Assembly (NCBI GenBank): GCA_002279355.1
Contig: NCBV01000004.1
Coordinates: forward strand, 46,434 to 110,433
DNA from: Acidiphilium sp. 37-60-79
Lineage (GTDB): Bacteria > Pseudomonadota > Alphaproteobacteria > Acetobacterales > Acetobacteraceae
Reading direction: 5' to 3'
Length of the DNA: 64,000 nucleotides
In this document: one piece after another, positions 19,574 through 30,893 of the stretch
Numbering within the stretch: position 1 is the first letter of the stretch
Layout: each line of letters opens with the position of its first letter
Made by a program: the position numbers and the translations under genes
The notes under the pieces: model-generated
What the model was told of the DNA's origin: nothing
Database searches by the model: none
The model's input: the letters and a program-made list of their open reading frames with translations, nothing else

Positions 19574-19604
19574 GTGCAAACGCGCCACGATGACGCGCTT
19601 GCAC
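19574..19604 (-). promoter_or_regulatory. Hairpin in the sucA leader
   Basis: Two 11-base arms (19574-19584 and 19594-19604) flank a 9-base loop. On the minus strand the RNA arms pair completely, with one G-U pair; on the plus strand the same position would be an A-C mismatch, which points to function in the sucA transcript. No U-run follows, so it does not look like an intrinsic terminator. It lies about 100 bases before the sucA start. Role (mRNA processing, stability or protein binding) is unknown. Confidence 0.45.
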
Positions 19605-19705
19605 ATAGTCCAACTTACAGTCACGTTGCACCGTCTCCGCAAGGTGCTGGGATGCTTTATTTGCATAAACCCCCTCCAGATAGGCACAAAACTTTACCAA
19701 GATCT

Positions 19706-20581
19706 TTACCCGCGCAAGGCTTTCACCATCGTCGAGCCGAGCGAGGCCGGGCTCTCCGCCACGTGAATGCCGGCAAGCTGCATCGCCTCGATTTTGGCGC
19801 CGGCGGTATCACGCCCGCCTGAAATCACCGCACCGGCATGGCCCATCCGCCGACCCGGCGGAGCGGTGACACCGGCGATGAAGCCAACCACCGGCTTTTT
19901 CACCTTGTGACGCGCCAGGAACTCCGCCGCATCAATCTCGCTCTGACCACCGATTTCGCCAATCATGATCATCGCCTCGGTCTCAGGATCGGCAAGAAAC
20001 ATTTCCAAAACCTCAATAAAGTCGAGGCCCTTCACCGGATCACCGCCAATCCCCACGCAGGTCGATTGGCCAAGTCCCGCCGCTGTCGTTTGCGCAACCG
20101 CTTCATAGGTGAGCGTGCCGGAGCGCGAAACAATACCGATTTTGCCCCGCCGATGAATATGGCCGGGCATAATGCCGATTTTACACGCATCCGGGGTAAT
20201 CACGCCGGGGCAGTTCGGGCCGACCAGGATCGATTTCGAGCCGCTCAGCGCCCGATGCACCCGCACCATATCCAGCACCGGAATCCCCTCGGTGATGCAA
20301 ACGATCAGCGGAATTTCCGCATCAATCGCCTCCAAAATCGCATCGGCGGCAAACGGCGGCGGCACATAAATCGCACTCGCATCCGCACCCGTCGCGGCGC
20401 GGGCTTCCGCCACCGTATCAAACACCGGCAAATCAAGATGCCGCGTTCCGCCCTTACCCGGCGTCACCCCGCCCATCACCTTGGTCCCGTAGGCAATCGC
20501 TTGCTCAGAGTGAAAAGTGCCTTGCGCCCCGGTAAAACCTTGAGTGATCACCCGGGTTTCAGCATTCACGAGAATAGCCAT
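19706..20581 (-). CDS. sucD: Succinyl-CoA synthetase alpha subunit
   Basis: 291-residue alpha subunit. CoA-binding segment [46 protein letters not shown], and the phosphorylated histidine in [14 protein letters not shown]. It makes succinate and ATP or GTP from succinyl-CoA with SucC. Its ATG overlaps the sucC stop by one base (TAATG), so translation is coupled. The downstream sucA follows after 233 bases, longer than usual for this operon. Confidence 0.97.
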   Translation of the reverse strand: MAILVNAETRVITQGFTGAQGTFHSEQAIAYGTKVMGGVTPGKGGTRHLDLPVFDTVAEARAATGADASAIYVPPPFAADAILEAIDAEIPLIVCITEGIPVLDMVRVHRALSGSKSILVGPNCPGVITPDACKIGIMPGHIHRRGKIGIVSRSGTLTYEAVAQTTAAGLGQSTCVGIGGDPVKGLDFIEVLEMFLADPETEAMIMIGEIGGQSEIDAAEFLARHKVKKPVVGFIAGVTAPPGRRMGHAGAVISGGRDTAGAKIEAMQLAGIHVAESPASLGSTMVKALRG

Positions 20582-21777
20582 TATGCGGCCTCCTTCACAG
20601 CAGCGACAATTTTCTGTGCGGCATCCGCCAGATTATCGGCTGCAATGATCGGCAGCCCCGATTTCGAGAGAATATCCTTGCCGAGTTGCACGTTAGTGCC
20701 CTCCAGCCGGACCACCAACGGCACCGACAACGACACTTCGCGCGCCGCCGCCACCACACCCTCGGCAATCACATCGCAGCGCATGATGCCGCCGAAAATA
20801 TTGACCAAAATTCCCTCAACATTCGCATCCGAGAGAATAATCTTGAACGCCGCGGTCACCCGCTCCTTGGTCGCCCCGCCACCCACATCAAGGAAGTTGG
20901 CCGGCGCTGCGCCATACAGCTTGATGATGTCCATGGTCGCCATGGCAAGGCCCGCGCCGTTAACCATGCAGCCAATCGAGCCTTCGAGCGCCACATAATT
21001 CAGACTATGCTTGGTTGCTTCAAGCTCTTTCGGATCTTCCTCAGACTCATCGCGCAATTTTTCTAAATCCGGATGCCGATAGAGCGCATTATCATCGAAA
21101 CTGACCTTCGCATCGAGCGCCACCACATCACCCGCGCCGGTGACCACTAGCGGGTTGATTTCGACGATGGCACAATCGAGCGCGATGAACGCTTTATACA
21201 TCGCATTGACGAATTTGCTGAAAGATTTCTGCTGAGCCGCATCCAGACCCAGCGCGAAAGCGAGTTTGCGGGCGTGAAAACCAGAAATCCCCGCCGCCGG
21301 ATCGATGGCGACACGAATGATTTTTTCGGGGTGATGCTCGGCGACCTCTTCGATCTCCATACCCCCTTCGGTCGAGGCCATAATCACCACCTCGGAGACC
21401 GACCGGTCCACCAACAGCGACAAATACAATTCGCGCTTGATATCGCAGCCCGCCTCAACATAAACCCGCCGCACCATGCGCCCAGCCGGGCCGGTTTGCT
21501 TGGTGATCAATGTATGGCCCAGCATCGCGCCCGCCGCCGCCGCCGCCTCATCGGCCGAGCGGGTCAGGCGCACGCCACCTTTGCCCTGCGGGTCTTCCTT
21601 GAAATGCCCAGCCCCGCGGCCACCGGCGTGGATTTGCGACTTCACCACATAGACCGGACCGGGCAGCTTAGCCGCCGCCTGCGCCGCCTCTTCAGCGCTC
21701 CAGGCGACGTAGCCGTCAAGCACAGCGACGCCATAGGATTTGAGCAATTCCTTGGCTTGATATTCATGGATATTCAT
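20581..21777 (-). CDS. sucC: Succinyl-CoA synthetase beta subunit
   Basis: 398-residue ATP-grasp subunit. N-terminus [17 protein letters not shown] is diagnostic; further on [36 protein letters not shown], and [19 protein letters not shown] with [17 protein letters not shown] at the C-terminal end. GGAGAA lies four bases before ATG 21777. It heads the sucCD-sucAB-lpd block on the minus strand. No malate dehydrogenase gene precedes it here, unlike in many alphaproteobacteria. Confidence 0.97.
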   Translation of the reverse strand: MNIHEYQAKELLKSYGVAVLDGYVAWSAEEAAQAAAKLPGPVYVVKSQIHAGGRGAGHFKEDPQGKGGVRLTRSADEAAAAAGAMLGHTLITKQTGPAGRMVRRVYVEAGCDIKRELYLSLLVDRSVSEVVIMASTEGGMEIEEVAEHHPEKIIRVAIDPAAGISGFHARKLAFALGLDAAQQKSFSKFVNAMYKAFIALDCAIVEINPLVVTGAGDVVALDAKVSFDDNALYRHPDLEKLRDESEEDPKELEATKHSLNYVALEGSIGCMVNGAGLAMATMDIIKLYGAAPANFLDVGGGATKERVTAAFKIILSDANVEGILVNIFGGIMRCDVIAEGVVAAAREVSLSVPLVVRLEGTNVQLGKDILSKSGLPIIAADNLADAAQKIVAAVKEAA

Positions 21778-22089
21778 GGGTTCTCCGCACGGTTACGAGC
21801 CGCTGGTCAGGCTTAGGGTGATGGGGAATAATCGATAATCCGGCAGCACGATGGCGAATCCCGTCAAACATTGACGGGCTGATCGCGGCGCAAAAACCGG
21901 AATGGGGGCCAACGGCGAACAGCGCGCCGGTTGATTGTGCCGAATATATGCGTCAAAACGCATCAAAATTGGCCCTTTAACATGTTGATTGAGCGCCAAA
22001 AAGTGAAAGAGCTCACCATCATCAGCACCATCATTTCGAACGAGACCGCTCTAGACCATCGCCTAGCGCGGCGCAACCGCCCGAACCAT
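21778..22089. other. Intergenic region between sucC and zapE with two small dyads
   Basis: 312 bases without a credible gene. A perfect hairpin (CCCGTCAA, 3-base loop, TTGACGGG) lies at 21860-21878, about 85 bases before the sucC start on the minus strand. A second dyad, ATGCGT-4-ACGCAT, lies at 21948-21963. Neither has a T-run, so they are candidate leader structures or operators for the suc genes rather than clear terminators. The suc promoter must lie here, but I cannot assign convincing -35/-10 boxes. Confidence 0.4.
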
Positions 22090-23247
22090 TCATGGCAGAT
22101 GTGCCAAGCCGCCATAGGTAACGCTGCGCATCTCCTCGAGGCGCGAGACGGTGCGCTCAAAAATCGCCACACCATCGCCCGCCACATAAAGTGCCGCCGG
22201 TTCCGCCGCCGCCGAGGCGTAGAGCTTGACCCGATGCTCATACAGCGCGTCGATCAAGGTGATGAACCGGCGGGCCTCGTCAAAATTGTCGGGTGAGAGA
22301 ATCGGCACCGCATCGATCAACACGGTATGAAAATGGGTGGCGATGGCGAGATAATCGCCTGATCCCAGATTTTGCGCACACAAGGCCGAGAAATCGAACC
22401 GCGCCACGCCCGCCGCCGAGAGCGGGATCGGTAATTGGCGGCCAAACACGGTAATGGTTTTGGCGCGCGGCATCGTATCGCCGATCAAATCGGCAAATAC
22501 CGCATCAAGGGCCCGTTCAGCTTGACCATCGGCGGGCACCAGCCAAGTTTTGACCGTGCTCAGCCGCTCGCGCCGATAATCACGCGCCGCATCCAGCACC
22601 AGCACGTCCAGGTGGCTTTTAAGCAACGCAATGAAGGGTTTAATCGTCTCAAAGCCCGGTTTGCCGCGAAATAAATCATCAGGCAGCGTGTTGGAGGTCG
22701 CGACCATCACCACCGCACGATCGAACAAAGCTTGAAACAGCCGCGCCAGGATCGTGCCATCGCCGATATCGTGGATTTGAAACTCATCAAAACACAGCAA
22801 CGCCGATTCGGCGGCGATCAAATCGGCCAAAGCCGCCATCGGGTCCGCCTCGGGTGCGGCAATTTGGAGCTGATGCAGGCGGGCGTGGGTTTCCTGCATG
22901 AATTGATGAAAATGGACCCGTCGCTTGCGCGGCACGGCGGCAGCATCGAAAAACAAATCCATCAACATCGATTTGCCGCGCCCGACCTCACCGACCAAAT
23001 AGAGGCCAGAGGGATAATCCACCGGCATTTCATCGACCCGGCGCTTATTGAGCAAGCGGCCAAGCCAGCCATTCGCCGGGGCTTTGGGGTGCGGATCATA
23101 ATGGAACAAACGGCGCCAAAGCCGGTCGAGCTGTTCCGCCGCAAGGCGCTGGGCGGGATCAGCCGCGAGCTGACCGTCGCCGATCATCGCGCGATATCGA
23201 CCAAGAACACTTTCGCTATTGGGTGCGGCGGCACCATCCACGATCAT
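22090..23247 (-). CDS. zapE: ZapE/AFG1-family ATPase
   Basis: About 385-residue P-loop ATPase of the AFG1/ZapE family. Walker A is GEVGRGKSMLMDLFFD, Walker B LLCFDEFQIHDIGD, and the family motif HFHQFMQETHARLHQL and YVAGDGVAIFERTVSRLEEM are present. In enterobacteria ZapE binds FtsZ during division; mitochondrial AFG1 assists respiratory-complex proteostasis. Start is uncertain: AAGGAG lies right before a GTG-ATG pair (23250/23247) with almost no spacer, so GTG 23241, eight bases downstream of it, may be the real start. It sits upstream of sucC in the same direction. Confidence 0.9.
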   Translation of the reverse strand: MIVDGAAAPNSESVLGRYRAMIGDGQLAADPAQRLAAEQLDRLWRRLFHYDPHPKAPANGWLGRLLNKRRVDEMPVDYPSGLYLVGEVGRGKSMLMDLFFDAAAVPRKRRVHFHQFMQETHARLHQLQIAAPEADPMAALADLIAAESALLCFDEFQIHDIGDGTILARLFQALFDRAVVMVATSNTLPDDLFRGKPGFETIKPFIALLKSHLDVLVLDAARDYRRERLSTVKTWLVPADGQAERALDAVFADLIGDTMPRAKTITVFGRQLPIPLSAAGVARFDFSALCAQNLGSGDYLAIATHFHTVLIDAVPILSPDNFDEARRFITLIDALYEHRVKLYASAAAEPAALYVAGDGVAIFERTVSRLEEMRSVTYGGLAHLP

Positions 23248-23416
23248 CACTCCTTGGAGCGTTGCGCATCCTCGGCAACACTCTCGGCGCGCGGCTTAGC
23301 GCGGCGATTGTCGCAGTGCAACATCGGCTGCCCCGGCAGTGTTGTTCACGCCGCGTTCGACGCTATTCGGCCCGATAAGGATGCGCTATGTCGAACGACC
23401 ATCAGGGAGAGCCAGT

Positions 23417-25066
23417 TTGAGCGCGACAGAGTCAACAAAAGCACCGGGTTTTGACCGGAACGACATTGCCGCCGCCGAACGAGTATTGGGTGTGCGCTAT
23501 AGCGAGGCCGAACGGGCCTTGATGCAAGTTGGATTGGCCGAACAAATCGCCCTCGCCCATACGAGGCGCGGCTACCGGCTCGATCCGGACCTCGCGCCCG
23601 CAACCTTGTTCGATCCTCGGCTGCGCCCTTTTACGCGGCGCGATCCCGGCAAGCTTGTCTTAGCGCCCAACGCGCCAACCGCCCTGCCCGCGCAGGATGA
23701 CGCCATCGCCTTCGCGCCGATCACCGCGCAAATCGGCTGGATTCGCGCCGGGTTGCTCACCGCCCGGCGCTTGACCGAAATCTATCGCGCCCGCATTGCG
23801 GCCCATAATCCGCGACTGAACTGCTATGCTCGGCTGAATGATGAAGCCTTGGCGCGCGCCGATGCGCTCGACGCCATGGCCGCGCAAGGGCGCTGGGCCG
23901 GCCCGCTCCACGGCATCCCCTATGGCTGCAAAGACATTATCGATACCGCAGGATTGGTCACCGATTGGGGAGCCGAGCCCTATCGTGATCGGGTCCCCGA
24001 ACAGGATGCGGTGGTGGTCCAGCGCTTGGCGGAGGCTGGCGCGATTTTGCTGGGCAAAACCAGCGTCGGTGCGCTGGCGTATGGCGATTTGTGGTTCGGC
24101 GGGCGCACGCGCAATCCGTGGAATCTCGACGAAGGATCGTCGGGCTCGTCAGCCGGGTCCGCCGCCGCGACGGCTGCGGGCTTATGCGGATTTTCGCTCG
24201 GCACCGAGACCTATGGCTCGATCGTCTCGCCCTCGACGCGCTGCGGCACCGTCGGGCTGCGCCCCAGCTTCGGGCGTATCGCGCGCACCGGCACCATGGC
24301 GCTCTGCCCGAGCCTTGATAAAATCGGCGCGATCTGTCGCAGCGTTGACGACACCGCGTTGATTTTGGCGGTGCTCAACGGCGCGGATGATGGCGATCCA
24401 GCAAGTTTGGCGATCAGCTTTGGCGGCGATTGCGCGGCGGATTGTCGCGGCCTGCGCGTTGGCTATATCGCGGCGGATTTCGCCGCCGAGGGCGCGCGCG
24501 CCGAAGACCGGATGATGCTGGAGCATTGTCGCACGTTGGGGGTGACCTTGGTCGAGCGAACCCGCGATGATCTGCCCTATGATAGTTTGGTATCGATCCT
24601 GATGGCCGAAGCCGCCGCCTCGTTCGAAGACCTCACCAGCAGCGATCGGGATGATTTGCTCACCTGGCAATCAGTGGATGCCTGGCCCAATCAATTCCGC
24701 ATGGCGCGGTTTCTCTCCGCCGTCGATCATGTGCAGCTCGACCGGCTGCGGCGGCGGGCGATGATCGCGATTGATCAGGTGATGCGCGATATCGATGTGT
24801 TGATCGGCCCGAGCTTCGCCGGACCCATGCTCGCCGCGACCAATTTTACCGGCCATCCCTGCCTCTGCCTGCCCAGCTGCTTTATCGATGTACCCAGCCG
24901 GATCGAGGATCGTCTCGCCGGCACCATGAGCGAGCCAACGAGATCACACCGCGTTCCCGCCTCGATCAGCCTGTGGGGACGCCTATTCGAGGAATCGCCG
25001 ATCCTCAGCCTCGGTCGTGCCCTGGCGCAGCTTTTATCGCTCGATTTGCAACCGCCAGGATTTTGA
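23417..25066 (+). CDS. Amidase (amidase-signature family)
   Basis: About 549-residue amidase-signature enzyme. The Ser-cisSer-Lys triad is visible: Lys in PYGCKDIIDTAG, serines in DEGSSGSSAGSAAATAAG, and GTETYGSIVSPSTRCGTVGLRPSFGRI. An N-terminal region of about 110 residues (ERVLGVRYSEAERALM) precedes the core. TTG 23417 is chosen because AGGGAGA lies six bases upstream; the frame is open back to 23339. The next gene starts 2 bases after the stop, so it heads the surface-glycan operon. Substrate unknown; the amidase could act on a sugar N-acyl group or be unrelated to glycans. Confidence 0.85.
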   Translation: MSATESTKAPGFDRNDIAAAERVLGVRYSEAERALMQVGLAEQIALAHTRRGYRLDPDLAPATLFDPRLRPFTRRDPGKLVLAPNAPTALPAQDDAIAFAPITAQIGWIRAGLLTARRLTEIYRARIAAHNPRLNCYARLNDEALARADALDAMAAQGRWAGPLHGIPYGCKDIIDTAGLVTDWGAEPYRDRVPEQDAVVVQRLAEAGAILLGKTSVGALAYGDLWFGGRTRNPWNLDEGSSGSSAGSAAATAAGLCGFSLGTETYGSIVSPSTRCGTVGLRPSFGRIARTGTMALCPSLDKIGAICRSVDDTALILAVLNGADDGDPASLAISFGGDCAADCRGLRVGYIAADFAAEGARAEDRMMLEHCRTLGVTLVERTRDDLPYDSLVSILMAEAAASFEDLTSSDRDDLLTWQSVDAWPNQFRMARFLSAVDHVQLDRLRRRAMIAIDQVMRDIDVLIGPSFAGPMLAATNFTGHPCLCLPSCFIDVPSRIEDRLAGTMSEPTRSHRVPASISLWGRLFEESPILSLGRALAQLLSLDLQPPGF

Positions 25067-25068
25067 TC

Positions 25069-28000
25069 ATGCCCAAGGCCCCGATCAAGGATGGTGAGCC
25101 CACGCTGTTGTATGACTCTCCGCTATTCGATGTCGATTATTATCGCACCCATAATACCGACATCCCGCCGGAGGTTGATCCAGTCGCCCATTTTTGCGCA
25201 TCCGGCTGGCGGTAGGGGCGATTCCCCAACCCGTATTTTGACCCGGCTTTCTACCACCGGACCAATCCCGATATCGCCCGCGCCGAAATTAACCCGCTGG
25301 TGCATTATTTGGAGTTCGGCGACCGTGAAGGGCGAAGGCCCTCCGCACGGTTCGATCCAGCCTGGTATCGCGATCAGTACGGGTTGGGGCCGGATGCCAA
25401 TGCGCTGGCCGATTTTCTCGACCGCCGTCATTCCGGCAAAGTCAGCCCGGTGCCGCTCTTCGATCCGGCTTGGTATTTGGACCGCAACCCTGATGTCGCA
25501 GCCAGCCGAACCGATCCGTTTGAGCATTTTTGCGCGTTCGGGGTGATTGAGGGGCGCGACCCCTCACCTGATTTCGACGTGAAATTTTACCGCACGCGCT
25601 ATGCAAACGAGCTCGGCACCGACAATCCGCTCCTGCATTATCTGGCGCATCGCCAACATGGCTTCCTGGCCACCCGCCCGCGCGCCGAACAACTCATCGC
25701 CGGGGCCGTGCGCGCCGCCACCCGTCCCGGACCCGATTTCGAGACCGTCCGACCAATCCCGGCGAGCGCGCCACGTCAGGCGATGCTCCTTGCCTATTAT
25801 TTGCCGCAATTTCATCCAATTCCGGAAAATGATTCCTGGTGGGGCACCGGCTTTACCGATTGGACCAATTTGGCGCGGGCAACACCGCGCTTTGATGGCC
25901 ATTACCAACCCCGCGTCCCACGCGATCTGGGCTTTTACACACTGGATGATGCACGCACGCTGCGTCGGCAAATTGCTCTTGCTCGCGGCGCCGGAATCGC
26001 CGGTTTGGTGTTCTATTATTACTGGTTCAACGGCCATCGCCTCTTGGAGCACCCGCTCGAGCAATTTCTGGCCGAGCCCGACCTTGATAGCCAATTTTGT
26101 CTGATGTGGGCCAATGAAAACTGGACCCGGCGCTGGGATGGCTTGTCACGCGAAGTGCTGATCGAGCAGGATTATCGCGACGAGGATGACATCGCCCTGA
26201 TCGATGATTTCGCCCGCCATTTTGCAGATCCCCGCTATATCCGGCTGGACGGACGCCCGCTTCTGATGATCTATCGCGCCGCTTTGATCCCGGATGCCGC
26301 CGGCTCAATCGCCCGCTGGCGGGCCTTGTTCGCCGAGCGCCATGGCGAAAATCCGATCATGATGATGGCGCAGAGTTTTCATGATTACGACCCGCTGCCC
26401 TATGGTCTGGATGGTGCAGTTGAGTTTCCACCGCATAAATTGATTGTCGATATCCGCAAAATCAACGCCAATTTAGACCGGTTCGATCCAGAATTCGATG
26501 CCGATGTCTACGCCTATGAGGATGTAATCGCCGCGTCGCTTAATGCGCCCGCACCCGATTACCGGTTGATCCGCACGGTGGTGCCCGGCTGGGACAATGA
26601 TCCGCGCCGCGAAGGGCATGGGGTGGTGCTGCACCAGGCGACCCCATCCGCCTACCAGCGCTGGCTGACCGCGTTGATCGAGCGCGCCCGCGCCGAACCG
26701 GTCTTTGGCCATGCTATCGTTTGTATCAATGCTTGGAATGAATGGGCGGAAGGCGCCTATTTAGAACCGGATTTACATTTTGGCGCCGCGTTTCTGAACG
26801 CAACGGGGCGCGCCGCCATCGGCGATACCGACCCCACCCAGGCGCGACAAATGCTGCTGATCGGCCATGATGCGCTGGTGCACGGCGCGCAGCTTTTGCT
26901 GCTGCATATCGCCCGCGCCTGGCGCAGCGCGCACGGCATCGCGCCCCGGATTATCCTGCTCGGTGGCGGCAAGCTGGTCGATGATTATGAGCGTGAAGGG
27001 CCGGTCGATCTGGTCAATAGCGAGGCTGGCTTGCAACAGCTGGTGGCGCGTTTTGCCGCCCAAGGCATCACCCATGCGCTGGTCAATTCGGCGGCGGCGG
27101 CGCGGGTTTGTCAGGTGCTTGCGCGCAACGGGATCGAATCGACATTGTTAATTCATGAAATGCCGCGCCTGATCCAGGAGAAATCGTTGCGCGGCGATTT
27201 GCGCATCGGGTTCGCCCAGGCGCAACGGGCGGTGTTTTCATCCGCCTATGTGCGCGACCTGCTGGATCAATCGATTGATGTGCAGCCACGCTCGAGCCAT
27301 ATTTTGCCGCAGGGCAATTATCAGCGCGTCGCGTTCTCGCCCGAGGCGCGCACGGCCTTTCGCACCAAGTTGGGCATTGGCGAAACTGATTACGTGGTGC
27401 TCGGCGTCGGTTTTGCCGATTTGCGCAAAGGGTTCGATCTATTTTTGCATATCGCTCGGCATTTGCTCGCCACGCGCGCGGATATCCAAATTGTTTGGAT
27501 GGGCGAGATGCATCTCTGGACCCGTGATTATCTCAGTTCGGAAATCGCCGCCCTCGCCGCGACCGGGCGGTTTCACCGTCTGGAATTCGAGGATGCGGTG
27601 ATGCCCGCTTATGCGGCAGCCGATATTTACGCGCTCACCTCGCGCGAAGATCCGCTCCCGAGCACGGTGATCGAGGCCATGGCGGCTGGCGTGCCGAGCG
27701 TCGCGTTTGACGGCGCTGGCGGCATCCCCGATCTGTTGCGCAGCACCGCGACCGGGCGGATCGTCACGGCCGGTGATATTACCGGCTTTGCCGCCGCGAT
27801 CGCGCTGCTGTGCGATCACGCGATACTGGCAGCGGACCGGGCGCGCTTGGCCGATATCGCGGCCCAGCGGTTTGATTTCTCCCGCTATGCTCAGAATTTG
27901 CTCAGCTTGGCCCGCCCGGATTTGGTGTCGATTGGCTGCGTGGTGCCCAACTATAATTACGGTCACTATCTGCCCGAGCGGTTGAACGCGATTTTTGCGC

Positions 28001-28827
28001 AAACCTACCCGATTGCCCAGGTCATGATGCTCGATGACGGCTCAACAGATGACTCGATCGCGATTGCCGAACGGGTCGCCGCCGAGCGCGGGCGCTACCT
28101 GAGCATTCATCGCAATCAAACCAACTCCGGCTCGGTATTCGCGCAATGGCGCCGCGCGGCCCAGCTCTGCGAGGCCGAGTTCATCTGGATCGCCGAAGCC
28201 GATGACAGCGCGCAGCCCCAGTTCCTCGCCCGGCTCGCCGCCGCATTACGCCAAAACCAGGACGCGGTGATGGCGATCAGCGATGCCTGCGCGATCGATC
28301 AAGGCGGTGCTGTGATCATGCCCGATTATCAGCGCTATTTCATCGAGGCCGGCGCACCGGAATTATCGCGCTTTGGCCGGTTTGGCGCACGGGATTTCGC
28401 CCAGCGTTTCCTGGCTGAGCGCAACCTGATTCTCAATGTGAGCGGTGTGCTGATGCGCACCAAAGCGCTGGCAGCGGCGCTCGAGCGGCTGGGCGACACG
28501 CTCGGCCAATTCAAGCTCGCAGGTGATTGGTTGGTTTATCTTGAAATTCTCGCAGAGTCAGATGGTTGCGTTATTTTCTTGCCCGAAGCGCTCAACCGCC
28601 ACCGGCGCCACCAATCCGGCGTGACCCAAAGCCTGGATGCTGCGCGCCACATCGCCGAAATTGCCGCTATGCAAGCGCTTGCACGCGAGCGGCTGGATTT
28701 GGATGCTCGTTTCGAGCAACGTCAGCTTGCCTATCTCCATCACGTTGCTACACAACTGGGCGTTGAAGAACGTGCCATCGACCATGCGCTGGATCAAGCA
28801 CGGGATGGATTGCGGAAACCGCGATAG
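25069..28827 (+). pseudogene. Giant multidomain glycosyltransferase (repeats, WbsX, GT4, GT2) interrupted by an amber codon
   Basis: One reading frame of 1252 codons split by a TAG at 25213-25215 (codon 49). The frame continues unchanged after it. The stop falls in a repeat whose other copies read REGRRP and IEGRDP, so it replaces a Glu codon (GAG to TAG). Residues 1-235: about four copies of an FDPxxY...NPD...HFxxFG...EGR repeat. About 238-580: WbsX/GH99-like domain (LAYYLPQFHPIPENDSWWG, LMWANENWTRRWD). About 600-945: GT4-like domain (YALTSREDPLPSTVIEAMAAG). About 954-end: GT2 (VVPNYNYGHYLPERL, MLDDGSTDDS, AEADDS). If TAG is not read through, initiation in the rest (GTG or ATG near 25300 or later) would still give most catalytic domains. 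Probably builds rhamnose-containing surface polysaccharide. Confidence 0.85.
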
Positions 28828-28912
28828 CCTGCTTAAAAGGCTGTTAATTTATAAGAGCGGTGCGGCACGGCATGACGCATTTCTCCCTCTCTGAACGAAT
28901 GCGGGTCTGATC

Positions 28913-29968
28913 ATGAAGTTTTTGATTACTGGCGGTTGTGGCTTTATCGGCTCGGCGGTGATCCGACATTTGATGTCTCAGCCCGATGTGTCGGTGGTGA
29001 CCATCGATAAGCTGACTTATGCGGCCTCAGAAGCCGCGTTGGGGTCGGCCTTGGGCGATCCGCGCCATCACCTGATCCGAGCGGATATCGTTGATTATGC
29101 GGCCATGCGCGCGGCCTTCATCTCACATCAACCCGACGTGGTGATGCATCTCGCCGCAGAATCGCATGTCGATCGGTCGATCGATGGGCCACGGGACTTC
29201 ATCGAAACCAATATCACCGGCACCTTCACGCTGCTTGAAGCCGCACGGGCTTATTGGCAGACATTGCCCGATGCAAACCGCGCCGCGTTCCGCTTTCACC
29301 ATATCTCGACCGATGAAGTGTTCGGCGCCTTGGCCCCGCAAGACCCGCCTTTCACCGAAACCACACCCTACGATCCGCGTAGCCCCTATTCGGCATCGAA
29401 GGCGGCATCCGATCATTTGGTGCGCGCCTGGTTTCACACTTACCGGCTGCCTACCCTAGTCTCGAACACCACCAATAATTACGGCCCGTGGCAATTTCCG
29501 GAAAAACTCATCCCCCTCACCATTATCAACGCGCTCGAAGGCAAGGATTTGCCGGTCTATGGCGATGGCACCCAGTGCCGTGACTGGCTCTATGTCGACG
29601 ATCACGCCAAAGCGTTAGTGCAAGTGGTTACCGCCGGATTGCCCGGTGAGACCTACGCAATCGGCGCGCGCCAGCCACGCCGCAATATCGATGTGGTGCA
29701 CAGCATTTGCCGCCTGCTTGACGCCAGACGCCCTGACCCGGCCGGCCCGCGCGAGCGGCTCATTCGCTTCGTGACCGATCGCCCGGGCCATGATTTCCGC
29801 TACGAGATCGATCCATCACACGCCGAAGCCGCCTTGGGCTGGACCGCCGACCATGATTTTGAATCTGGCCTGGCTGCGACCATCGATTGGTATCTCGACC
29901 ACGAAGCGTGGTGGCAAGCGATTCGTGCTAAAACCTATGCCGGTGACCGGTTAGGCACGGCGGCATGA
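28913..29968 (+). CDS. rfbB: dTDP-glucose 4,6-dehydratase
   Basis: 351-residue short-chain dehydrogenase/epimerase-type enzyme. NAD motif [16 protein letters not shown], substrate motif [26 protein letters not shown] with the catalytic Asp-Glu pair, and the [12 protein letters not shown]yr-Lys pair. [18 protein letters not shown] is typical of RmlB. Second step of dTDP-L-rhamnose synthesis in the cytoplasm. It begins 85 bases after the giant glycosyltransferase; no strong ribosome site is seen. Confidence 0.97.
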   Translation: MKFLITGGCGFIGSAVIRHLMSQPDVSVVTIDKLTYAASEAALGSALGDPRHHLIRADIVDYAAMRAAFISHQPDVVMHLAAESHVDRSIDGPRDFIETNITGTFTLLEAARAYWQTLPDANRAAFRFHHISTDEVFGALAPQDPPFTETTPYDPRSPYSASKAASDHLVRAWFHTYRLPTLVSNTTNNYGPWQFPEKLIPLTIINALEGKDLPVYGDGTQCRDWLYVDDHAKALVQVVTAGLPGETYAIGARQPRRNIDVVHSICRLLDARRPDPAGPRERLIRFVTDRPGHDFRYEIDPSHAEAALGWTADHDFESGLAATIDWYLDHEAWWQAIRAKTYAGDRLGTAA

Positions 29969-30014
29969 TTGTTTCGCAGCAACCGGCCACCATTGATTGT
30001 TTGAGGGTAAAAAA

Positions 30015-30893
30015 TTGATACAAAAAGGCATTGTGCTCGCGGGCGGCTCGGGGACGCGACTGCATCCGATCACGGAGGCGGCGTCCAAGCAGCTTTTGCC
30101 GGTCTATGACAAACCGATGGTGTATTATCCGATTTCAACGCTGCTGCTCGCGGGCATTCGGGATATTTTATTGATTTCGACGCCGGCCGATTTACCGCAA
30201 TTTCGCCGTTTGCTGGGTGATGGCTCGCAATTCGGTATCACCATCCGCTATGCCGAGCAAGCCAAGCCCGAGGGCATCGCCCAAGCGTTTCTGATCGGTG
30301 CCGATTGGCTCGCCGGGCAGCCTTGCGCGTTGGCACTGGGTGATAATTTGATCCATGGCGATCATTTATCCACCATGCTGCGGGCCGCAGCCGCCCGCCC
30401 CAAAGGGGCGACGGTGTTTGCCTATCAAGTGCGCGATCCTGAGCGATATGGCGTGGTCTCCTTCGATGCCGATGGGCGAGCCGTTGATATTGTTGAAAAA
30501 CCCACCGTGCCAGCCTCAAACTGGGCGGTCACCGGGCTCTATTTCTATGATGAGCGGGTGACCGAGCTGGCGCGTTCAATTCAACCTTCAGGGCGTGGTG
30601 AATTGGAAATCACCGATCTTAATCACCGCTATCTTGAGGAAGGATCATTGCAGGTTGAACGGCTCGGACGCGGCACCGCCTGGCTCGATGCCGGCACGCC
30701 CGATTCATTGCTGCAAGCGGCAACTTTTGTGCAAACCATCCAATCGCGCCAAGGCCATCTGGTCGGCTGCCCCGAAGAGGTGGCGTTTCGCATGGGGTTC
30801 ATCGATGCGGTGGCGCTGCGCCGGCGCGCCAGCCAACTCGGCAAAACCGAATTAGGCCGGATTATGGCGGAAATCGCGGATGGGCACCAATGA
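30015..30893 (+). CDS. rfbA: Glucose-1-phosphate thymidylyltransferase
   Basis: 292-residue nucleotidyltransferase with [28 protein letters not shown] and [12 protein letters not shown], the standard RmlA nucleotide and metal sites, and [11 protein letters not shown] with [16 protein letters not shown] toward the C-terminus. First step of dTDP-L-rhamnose synthesis. TTG 30015 ([11 protein letters not shown]) is the preferred start since GAGGGT lies six bases upstream; TTG 29997 is also open. It overlaps rfbC by 4 bases (ATGA). Confidence 0.96.
   Translation: MIQKGIVLAGGSGTRLHPITEAASKQLLPVYDKPMVYYPISTLLLAGIRDILLISTPADLPQFRRLLGDGSQFGITIRYAEQAKPEGIAQAFLIGADWLAGQPCALALGDNLIHGDHLSTMLRAAAARPKGATVFAYQVRDPERYGVVSFDADGRAVDIVEKPTVPASNWAVTGLYFYDERVTELARSIQPSGRGELEITDLNHRYLEEGSLQVERLGRGTAWLDAGTPDSLLQAATFVQTIQSRQGHLVGCPEEVAFRMGFIDAVALRRRASQLGKTELGRIMAEIADGHQ

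Noticed and set aside
21948..21963. ATGCGT/ACGCAT dyad considered as the zapE terminator
   Set aside because: Only a 6-base stem and no T-run on the minus strand.
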